A DNA stretch of 12,168 bases from JBPOFM01 sp038259855. Lineage in GTDB: Bacteria; Bacteroidota; Bacteroidia; Flavobacteriales; Flavobacteriaceae. The notes under the pieces were generated by a model. That model was not told the origin of the DNA and made no database searches. It saw only the letters and a program-made list of their open reading frames with translations. Both the position numbers and the translations under genes were made by a program. The first letter of the stretch is position 1; the number at the start of each line of letters is the position of its first letter. The stretch lies in the NCBI GenBank assembly GCA_038259855.1, contig JBBSOJ010000083.1, forward strand, positions 1 to 12,168, read 5' to 3'. Positions 1 through 5,423 of the stretch are shown piece after piece.

Positions 1-766
1 ACACTTGCATACAATCTTGAATGGATGAAAGATGATCCCTTCCGTAGATGGAAATCATCGTTTGACAAAGTAGATAGAGAGTTTTTGTCTGACAACGAAC
101 TTTCGAAATTGGCAAGCCATCATTTTAATATTGACCGCTTGGACCGTGTACGGGATCTTTTTGTTTTCGGCTGCTACACGGGTATTTCGTTTGTTGACAT
201 TAAGAATTTGACAAATAAAAATGTTTGGATAGGCGATGATGAAGGCAATAAATGGATAACCACTGTCAGACAAAAAACAAATACTAAAATCAAGATTCCA
301 TTGTTATTTTCGTGCTGAACAGATCCTGAATAAATATGAAAGTCATCCAGTTAATCAAGTTTCAGGGACTCTTTTACCTTCCATAACCAATGAGAAGGCA
401 AATCTTTATCTGAAAGAAATCGCCATCGAAGTTGGAATTGAAAAAAATCTGACTTTTCACATGGCACGTCACACCTTTGCAACAACGGTCGCATTAAGTA
501 ACGGAATGCCCATTGAAACTGTTTCTAAAATATTGGGACATTCAAAAATTACAACGACCCAAATTTATGCTCGAGTAATGGATCATAAAATAAAGTCCGA
601 CATGGATGCCGTTCAAAAAAGGCTTAACGAAAAGGCTAGGCAACTTGAAGAGGAAAAGGAACTTATGCATTTACGGGAAAGGATTATTGCCGCTGAAAAG
701 AAAAATTATTCCCTTATGACAAAAGAAGAGCTTCTTAAGAAGTTGAATAATGTGCTTAAAGAATAA
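1..766 (+). pseudogene. Tyrosine recombinase (integrase), 5'-truncated by window edge and frameshifted
   Basis: This is the C-terminal part of a phage/transposon-type tyrosine recombinase, which cuts and rejoins DNA through a tyrosine-DNA intermediate. It is open from the left edge in frame 1 and reads through a typical Bacteroidota core (TGISFVDIKNL at the box I region, then the RQKT lysine strand), reaching a stop at 316-318. One extra T in the TTTT run at 307-310 explains the stop: dropping it joins LLF to RAEQIL and continues without stops to 766. The second half keeps the catalytic set: His 458-460 and Arg 467-469 (HMAR), His 539-541 (LGH), and the nucleophile Tyr 566-568 in TTTQIYARV. 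The usual box I Arg is not visible, as in many Bacteroidota relatives. The C-terminus carries a charged, coiled-coil-like tail of about 50 residues. It is either a recently broken gene or a homopolymer sequencing error. It lies 138 bp upstream of the hip cassette on the same strand. Confidence 0.88.
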
Positions 767-805
767 TCCTATTGTGACCGATGTTTCTAATCATACCAAA
801 TCACG

Positions 806-905
806 TTATATGTAATTGCATATATAAATAAGAATGTCTCTGGGATTATACGTAATAACATATAATTGGATATATTTGCATACAGTTATATTTAATTGCA
901 TATAA
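806..905 (+). repeat. Operator array: three 20-bp palindromes at exact 40-bp spacing
   Basis: Three related imperfect palindromes occupy 806-825 (TTATATGTAATTGCATATAT), 846-865 (TTATACGTAATAACATATAA) and 886-905 (TTATATTTAATTGCATATAA). Each start is 40 bp from the next. The consensus arm TTATATG pairs with CATATAA around a central AATT. Half-site-like 9-mers TTGGATATA (866-874) and TTGCATACA (876-884) fill the space between the second and third copies in the same 10-bp register. The third copy ends on the first base of the hipB start codon. The layout suggests cooperative binding of a dimeric repressor on one face of the helix, most simply the HipB-like protein encoded immediately downstream (autoregulation). 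The repeats are seen directly; the repressor assignment is inference from hip family behaviour. Confidence 0.75.
871..878 (+). promoter_or_regulatory. Candidate -7 promoter element of the hip cassette
   Basis: TATATTTG at 871-878 fits the Bacteroidota -7 consensus TAnnTTTG exactly. It sits in the 20-bp linker between the second and third palindromes, so a transcript would start at about 883-886, roughly 20 nt before the hipB ATG. No clear TTTG/TTG -33 box is present at the usual distance upstream; that stretch is covered by the second palindrome. A repressor bound to the second and third palindromes would cover both the -33 zone and the start point. Confidence 0.5.
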
Positions 906-1126
906 TGAAAGAATTATCAGAGTTTGTAAAAGAGCGTAGAAAAGAAGTCGGTCTAACCCAAGAAGAGTTTGCAGATAGGGCAGGAGTTGCACTTACTGTA
1001 ATCAGAAAAATAGAGCAGAACAAAACAAATTTAAATCTTGAAAAAGTGAATCAAGTTTTAAAAATGTTTGGACACAAACTTGTACCCGTAAGTTTAAAAG
1101 AAGTGAATGATAATGAGACAAGCTAA
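905..1126 (+). CDS. hipB: HipB-like Cro/C1 (XRE) family transcriptional regulator
   Basis: A 73-residue DNA-binding protein that is almost entirely one Cro/C1-type helix-turn-helix. The core spans about residues 6-58, with LTQEEFADRAGV as the first HTH helix and turn and IRKIEQNKTNLNLEKVNQVL as the recognition and following helices. The ATG at 905 is preferred to the in-frame TTG at 896 because it gives the usual N-terminus for such regulators, directly before the HTH. The start lies inside the third palindrome, which points to autorepression. The gene overlaps the next one by 14 bp. In known hip systems HipB represses its own operon and helps restrain the kinase; in HipBST systems its role in neutralisation is auxiliary. 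The short C-terminal tail beyond the HTH (about 13 residues) is polar and has no recognised domain. Confidence 0.9.
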   Translation: MKELSEFVKERRKEVGLTQEEFADRAGVALTVIRKIEQNKTNLNLEKVNQVLKMFGHKLVPVSLKEVNDNETS

Positions 1127-1445
1127 AATATATTATGACAAGGTGTTTTGCGGTCTTTTAACTGAGACAAATGACGGCGATTTTACATTCAGATACGATG
1201 GCGATTATATAAATCAATATCCTGAGCAGTTTATAACATTTTCAATGCCAGTAAATAATGCAGAATATAAAGATAAGCGGTTATTTCCTTTTTTTGAAGG
1301 CTTAATCCCAGAAGGATGGTTGTTGGATATTGCAGCAAGGAATTGGAAGATTAATAGAAACGACCGTATGGGATTACTGCTCGCATGTTGTAAGAACTGT
1401 ATTGGAGCAGTAAGTGTTGAACCTGTAAATGAAAATCATGAGTAA
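1113..1445 (+). CDS. hipS: HipA N-terminal-lobe protein (HipS-like antitoxin component)
   Basis: A 110-residue protein corresponding to the stand-alone N-terminal subdomain of HipA (the 'HipA N1 / couple_hipA' type). Recognisable features are the opening beta strands with YYDKVFCGLL, FRYDGDYI around residues 26-33, and the conserved LFPFFEGLIPEGW segment around 57-69. These are followed by the family hallmarks DRMGLLLACC and IGAVSV near the C-terminus. The start at 1113 (MRQAKIYY) matches the usual family N-terminus better than the ATG at 1107; it overlaps hipB by 14 bp and its stop overlaps the hipT start by 8 bp. In the characterised E. coli HipBST system the equivalent small protein is the antitoxin that neutralises the kinase HipT, and that role is inferred here. 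The family match is strong; the functional role is transferred by analogy. Confidence 0.87.
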   Translation: MRQAKIYYDKVFCGLLTETNDGDFTFRYDGDYINQYPEQFITFSMPVNNAEYKDKRLFPFFEGLIPEGWLLDIAARNWKINRNDRMGLLLACCKNCIGAVSVEPVNENHE

Positions 1446-2376
1446 ATGTTTGTATTGTTATAAAGAAGTTGATTCCGATGGTGACTTTCATGAGGCGTGT
1501 AGCTTATCTTTTTTTGGTACAGAAACACCACCAAAAATTGAATACGAATTAGATGAAATGTATGAATTGGCAAAACAGGTAATTGAGAGAAGTGTTTCAG
1601 TTCCAGGGGTACAACCAAAATTGTCAATGTCGGTATTAATAGATGATAGAACTCACAGTAGATTAACGGTGGTTGGTGCTTTAGGTGGGAATTACATTTT
1701 TAAGCCACCATCAACGGACTTTAAAGAGATGCCAGCAAATGAGCACTTGACGATGAAAATGGCAGCTCTATTTAGTATTGATGTTGTCCCAAATTCGCTT
1801 ATTAAGTTGGCTTCTGGGGAATTGTCTTATATCACTAAGCGCATAGACAGAGCAGAAGACGGCGCTAAAATACATATGATTGATATGTTTCAGGTATTGG
1901 AAGCTTTCGACAAGTACCGAGGTTCGATGGAACGTATTGGAAAAGCTATTGAAGCACATGCAGCAAATACGCTTTTAGATAAGCTACGTTTTTTTGAACT
2001 TGGTGTTTTTTCATATCTGACCGGAAATAACGATATGCATTTAAAAAACTTTTCGATGATAAAAACTTCTTATGGTTGGGCATTATCGCCAGCATATGAT
2101 TTATTAAATGTGAAAATTGTAAATCCAGAAGATACCGAGGAATTAGCATTAACAATTGCAGGAAGAAAGAAAAGAATAACACTTCAAAATTTTCTTGATT
2201 TTGCTGAGGGTTTGCAGCTTTCTAAGAAACAGATCAATGGCGTTTTAAGACGTTTCAAAGAGTTACAACCGAGTGCTTTGAGCTTAATTGAAGCGTCCTT
2301 TTTGAGTGAGGAGATGCAAGTCGGATACAGAAAAACTTTATTAAGTCGATATGAATTATTCAATTCAGAAATGTGA
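1438..2376 (+). CDS. hipT: HipA-fold serine/threonine kinase (HipT-like toxin)
   Basis: A 312-residue kinase of the HipA C-terminal family, lacking the N-terminal lobe that the upstream gene supplies. Visible landmarks (numbered from the ATG at 1438) are a flexible loop with SVS at 52-54 and GVQPK at 57-61, the nucleotide-binding Lys89 in YIFK, Glu102 in the NEH helix, the catalytic loop GNNDMHLKN with Asp199 and Asn204, and the metal-binding Asp221 in LSPAYD. All residues needed for phosphotransfer seem present, so the toxin should be active. HipA kinases characterised so far phosphorylate aminoacyl-tRNA synthetases (GltX for HipA, TrpS for E. coli HipT), halting translation; the target here is unknown. 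The SVS pair resembles the SIS autophosphorylation motif of E. coli HipT. An N-terminal Cys4-x2-Cys7-x10-His18-x2-Cys21 pattern looks like a small zinc ribbon. ATG 1438 gives MSKCLYCY, the usual family start; ATG 1429 would add three residues. Confidence 0.9.
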   Translation: MSKCLYCYKEVDSDGDFHEACSLSFFGTETPPKIEYELDEMYELAKQVIERSVSVPGVQPKLSMSVLIDDRTHSRLTVVGALGGNYIFKPPSTDFKEMPANEHLTMKMAALFSIDVVPNSLIKLASGELSYITKRIDRAEDGAKIHMIDMFQVLEAFDKYRGSMERIGKAIEAHAANTLLDKLRFFELGVFSYLTGNNDMHLKNFSMIKTSYGWALSPAYDLLNVKIVNPEDTEELALTIAGRKKRITLQNFLDFAEGLQLSKKQINGVLRRFKELQPSALSLIEASFLSEEMQVGYRKTLLSRYELFNSEM

Positions 2377-2437
2377 TTTTATCTGATTTGATTTTATGTG
2401 TTCATTAATTAAACATGTTCAGTGACAAGGAACACTC

Positions 2438-2593
2438 ATGAAAATTGAACAGTTTCTACATTTTGACATTATTACGGTTATCACAATAAACAAAATATCA
2501 GATATAGGATTCAATCTCGGAATTATCAAAGGTTCGAAGATGACAACAAGATCATTCTCCTTGATACTTTATGCATTTATAAGTTGCACTTAA
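2438..2593 (+). CDS. Possible small ORF (51 codons), function unknown
   Basis: An open frame of 51 codons lies in the otherwise gene-free stretch between hipT and the terminator. It starts at ATG 2438 with an AAGGA motif six bases upstream, which is unusual in a phylum that rarely uses Shine-Dalgarno pairing. Its last third, from an internal Met, reads like a lipoprotein leader (SFSLILYAFISC) but ends two codons later. I recognise no family, and the composition does not clearly look coding. It may be chance, a decayed fragment of a lipoprotein gene, or a small peptide co-transcribed with the hip cassette. The rest of 2377-2615 shows only short weak inverted repeats (for example TGTTC 2416-2420 with GAACA 2430-2434). 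Confidence 0.18.
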   Translation: MKIEQFLHFDIITVITINKISDIGFNLGIIKGSKMTTRSFSLILYAFISCT

Positions 2594-2615
2594 GTCTTTT
2601 AAAAAGTGTAGATTA

Positions 2616-2648
2616 AAGTAACCGTCATAAAATTTATGACGGCTACTT
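2616..2648. terminator. Bidirectional intrinsic terminator hairpin
   Basis: A near-perfect inverted repeat has 16-bp arms: AAGTAACCGTCATAAA (2616-2631) and its mirror (2633-2648), with one mismatch (A2621 against C2643) around the central base 2632. The + strand continues into a T-rich stretch (TTATTTTTAT from 2652). The - strand continues through TTTAATCTACACTTTTT. It lies 21 bp past the stop of the repeat-protein gene on the - strand and about 240 bp past hipT on the + strand, so it can end both converging transcripts. Confidence 0.8.
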
Positions 2649-2669
2649 CAGTTATTTTTATAATAAAAA

Positions 2670-4238
2670 TTATTTTACCATAATTTTTTTAGTCATTTGT
2701 GTGCCGTTAGTTTCTAATTTAATCAGATATAATCCGCTGTTTAAAGTCAAATTGATCTTATTAGAATTTAGAACGCCGTTTTGTAAGCTTTTTCCCATTA
2801 TATCATAAATGGTATATGTGCTACCTTGAAATCCTTCTGAAAACATAAGATAATCTGTTGCAGGATTTGGATACATTTTTAATGATATCAAATCAACAGT
2901 TGGAACAGATAAGGTAGTTGGGTCAAAACTGTAAAGTTCGTTGCCATTAGCTCCAGTAGCTGAAAATACAAGCTTGTTGTCCCAAATTGTAATTTCATCA
3001 ACGTCGGTTGGATCTGCTGAGGTTGTAAATTTTGAAGCCACAGAAACAGTCCCTGCCGAGGTTCCGTCGGTTAACCATAATTTATTTCCAGTGCCATCAT
3101 CTGCAGAGAAAAATACATTTCCACCTAAACTTGCAAAGCCAAAGGGTGAGGAATCACCACCTGTATTGATGTCTTTTAGCATCGTGGCGGTGGTGCCATT
3201 AAATGACCAAAGTTCTACACCATCTGTACCGTTGGACGCTGCAAAATAGAGTATTGATCCGTCAGAAAACAGGTCGCTTACACCTCCGTCTCCGGTTGGA
3301 TTAGGGTTTGATACCAATAAAGTACCAACGGTAGTGCCGTCGGTTTTCCATAGTTGGTAGCCATCAGCATCTTTACTCGCAAAAAAAAGTTCACCCTTGT
3401 ACACCTCAAAATAATCAGGATCACCATTGTCACTTCCAGGATTAGTTTCTTTTAGCATAAAGGTGCCAGCAGCTGTTGCATCTGATACCCAAATTTCATC
3501 TCCTGTACCATCATCAGGATCTGCCTCAAAGAATAACTTGTCATTTAAAACCAGAATATTTTTTTCATCCGTAGACACTAACATTCCTGGGCCAGAACCT
3601 GTTCTGATATCCAATATTTCAGTAGCGTCGCCAGTGCCATCAAAAAAGGCAGGTTCATTTCCGTTACCATCATTCATCCTCATGTATAGGCCTGAATTTG
3701 CTGCTTGTGGATAGGCATGACCTGCAAATCCCCCTGAGTTGTTGTTTGTAAATTTAATGGGTGTACTACCATTTAATTTCCAAATTTGGGTGCTCGAACC
3801 ATCAAGTGCTGTGAAAAACAATTCATTTCCCAAAACAAAAATAGGGTTCGGATTGCTGCTGCCTCCTACATTGATATCGGCAACCAGTGTTGTGTTTGCA
3901 ATAGTACCATCGGTTTCCCATAATTCTGTTCCATTGATTCCGTCAAAGGCTCTAAAGTAAATTTTACCCCCAAATTCAGTAAAATTGTTCGGATTGGAAT
4001 TGGCATCAAGTTCAGTGGTGTTGATATCTATAAGGCTGGCCGTTGAGCCATTATAAATAAATAGTTCATTACCGTTGGTACCATCATTTGCCTGAAATAA
4101 AATTCTGTTGGAAGAATCCACGTAAAATGTACTTGGAGAAGCATCAGCGGCACCAGGATTGACATCGGCAATTTCAGTAATTTGACTTATTGCCACATAT
4201 GGCAGTAAGGCTAAAAGTAATAGTAATTGTTTTTTCAT
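2670..4238 (-). CDS. T9SS-exported ELWxxDGT-repeat protein with type A sorting domain
   Basis: A 522-residue exported protein. A Sec signal peptide (MKKQLLLLLALLPYVAISQ) is followed by nine copies of an approximately 47-residue repeat. Their signature segments start near residues 58, 105, 151, 195, 248, 295, 342, 386 and 434; ELWETDGT, QLWKTDGT and KLWLTDGT are closest to the ELWxxDGT consensus, while EPAFFDGT and ELYSFDPT have drifted. Repeats of this type are predicted to form beta-propeller-like blades. Residues from about 450 form a Por/type IX secretion C-terminal sorting domain, with YPNPATD, an IYDIMGK strand, and the terminal GLYLIKLE...KKIMVK. The protein should therefore cross the outer membrane and be attached to the surface or released. 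It is the last gene of the SusCD operon, 25 bp after the peroxidase gene, with no promoter motif of its own seen. Ligand and exact role are unknown; a binding or adhesion function is inference. Confidence 0.9.
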   Translation of the reverse strand: MKKQLLLLLALLPYVAISQITEIADVNPGAADASPSTFYVDSSNRILFQANDGTNGNELFIYNGSTASLIDINTTELDANSNPNNFTEFGGKIYFRAFDGINGTELWETDGTIANTTLVADINVGGSSNPNPIFVLGNELFFTALDGSSTQIWKLNGSTPIKFTNNNSGGFAGHAYPQAANSGLYMRMNDGNGNEPAFFDGTGDATEILDIRTGSGPGMLVSTDEKNILVLNDKLFFEADPDDGTGDEIWVSDATAAGTFMLKETNPGSDNGDPDYFEVYKGELFFASKDADGYQLWKTDGTTVGTLLVSNPNPTGDGGVSDLFSDGSILYFAASNGTDGVELWSFNGTTATMLKDINTGGDSSPFGFASLGGNVFFSADDGTGNKLWLTDGTSAGTVSVASKFTTSADPTDVDEITIWDNKLVFSATGANGNELYSFDPTTLSVPTVDLISLKMYPNPATDYLMFSEGFQGSTYTIYDIMGKSLQNGVLNSNKINLTLNSGLYLIKLETNGTQMTKKIMVK

Positions 4239-4263
4239 AATGTTGAATTTTGAAGTTAATAAT

Positions 4264-5421
4264 TTATTTTGGTAATTCTGGAATATTAATTCTTCCTCTT
4301 GAGGAGTTTAAGGTTTCTATAAATGCTAATAAGGCATGAACTTCTGCTTTATTAAGATCTAATCTTTTCAGTAGTTTCGAATTTTCAGGAATCAAACTAT
4401 CACGTTTGGTTCCTATATATTTTTTTTGGATAGGTGCAGGATTCCCCAAATTATAAAACTCTACAACATCTAATAATGATGGAAAATGGCCGTTGTGCAT
4501 CCACGGTCCTGTTCTAGCAACTTCTCTTAACGTAGGGGTCCTGAATTTTCCAATATCCGCAGTGTCTTTGGTAACCATGAAGCGTCCAAAATCTTCATTT
4601 TTGGTACCAAAAAGCGTCTGTCCATCATTGTGATACTGATTGTCACTAAAGTAGGGCGTGTTGTGACAATTTATGCAACGTGCTTGAGTTCTGAACAAAT
4701 GTAGTCCAAGAACTTCTTGATCATTCAGTTGCGTTGCATCACCACCTACAAATTTATCAAATTTTGTCTTATAACTATTCATTCCTCTTTCAAAAGTTGC
4801 AATAGCATATTGAATATGTTTTAGAGATACGGAATCTGATCCAAATGCCTCTTTAAACAATGGTTTGTACCCCTCAATTTCTGCAATTTTGTTGACTGCG
4901 ATATTGAGGTCTTCATTCATTTCTACAGCATCAGCAATAGGAAATCGTGCTTGGTCTTCCAAACTAGTGGCTCTTCCATCCCAAAAGAGTTCATGTGCGT
5001 AGCCTACATTAAGGATGGTCATCGCATTACGAGCACCAGTTTGTCTATTGTGACCAAAAGAACGCGTGGAGTTGTCTGTCCATGCCAATTCTGGATTGTG
5101 GCAAGATGCACATGCAATTTGTCCGCTGACTGAAAGTCGCGGGTCGAAAAATAAGGTTTTGCCCAATTCTTCTTTTGCTTTGGAATAAGGATTTTCTTTA
5201 GGGTAGTTCATTTCTGGCAAAACGCCAATATCCTCAAAAGTGTTGAGATCGATCAAACTGTCCAAAGTTGGTTTTGGCCACTTGGTATAATCGCCACTAC
5301 TATAGGCTTCTTTTAAGCTTAGGATTGGTGTATATTGATCTTTGCTCTGTGTTACTTTATGACAAGAAGAAAAGATCAACACCATAGTCATCAGGGTTGC
5401 GGTTTTTAAGGATATATGCAT
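4264..5421 (-). CDS. Di-heme cytochrome c peroxidase / MauG family lipoprotein
   Basis: A 385-residue di-heme enzyme of the bacterial cytochrome c peroxidase/MauG family. Residue numbers are from the ATG at 5421. The N-terminus is a lipoprotein leader ending in LIFSSC (Cys20). Two c-type heme sites are visible, CASCH (104-108) and CINCH (249-253). Family landmarks are LGKTLFFDPRLS before heme 1, NPELAWTD after it, and RTPTLREVARTGPWMHNG around 294-311, followed by SLLDVVEFY. Met308 of the MHNG motif is where Pseudomonas peroxidases carry the Met heme ligand, whereas MauG has Tyr, which favours peroxidase-type chemistry (H2O2 reduction with electrons from a donor). The location should be periplasm-facing or surface membrane. 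The start at 5421 lies 2 bp after the preceding stop; the ATG at 5448 would overlap that gene and lengthen the leader by nine residues. The substrate could be hydrogen peroxide or a partner protein; context does not decide. Confidence 0.92.
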   Translation of the reverse strand: MHISLKTATLMTMVLIFSSCHKVTQSKDQYTPILSLKEAYSSGDYTKWPKPTLDSLIDLNTFEDIGVLPEMNYPKENPYSKAKEELGKTLFFDPRLSVSGQIACASCHNPELAWTDNSTRSFGHNRQTGARNAMTILNVGYAHELFWDGRATSLEDQARFPIADAVEMNEDLNIAVNKIAEIEGYKPLFKEAFGSDSVSLKHIQYAIATFERGMNSYKTKFDKFVGGDATQLNDQEVLGLHLFRTQARCINCHNTPYFSDNQYHNDGQTLFGTKNEDFGRFMVTKDTADIGKFRTPTLREVARTGPWMHNGHFPSLLDVVEFYNLGNPAPIQKKYIGTKRDSLIPENSKLLKRLDLNKAEVHALLAFIETLNSSRGRINIPELPK

Positions 5422-5423
5422 AT

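Noticed and set aside
307..318. Programmed frameshifting in the integrase
   Set aside because: TTA-TTT-TCG is not a recognised +1 slippery site, and there is no upstream Shine-Dalgarno-like stimulator. A simple indel in a T run is the more economical explanation.
806..905. CRISPR-like array from the 40-bp periodic repeats
   Set aside because: There are only three copies, the repeats are palindromic AT-rich 20-mers that diverge from each other, the spacers are not unique 30-mers, and the array overlaps a promoter and start codon.
1107..2376. hipS and hipT as a single HipA gene broken by a frameshift
   Set aside because: The kinase has its own family-typical start with a Cys/His cluster, the small protein has a natural C-terminus after IGAVSV, and the overlaps fit the known three-gene HipBST layout.
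2398..2435. Inverted repeat GTGTTC/GAACAC after hipT as a terminator or att site
   Set aside because: The arms are only 5-6 bp, the loops are long or alternative, and no T-run follows. It is not distinguishable from chance.
2941..3960. Plus-strand open frames opposite the ELWxxDGT gene
   Set aside because: They repeat with the period of the antisense repeats and are rich in Pro/Ser from reversed codons, so they are by-products of the repeat gene.
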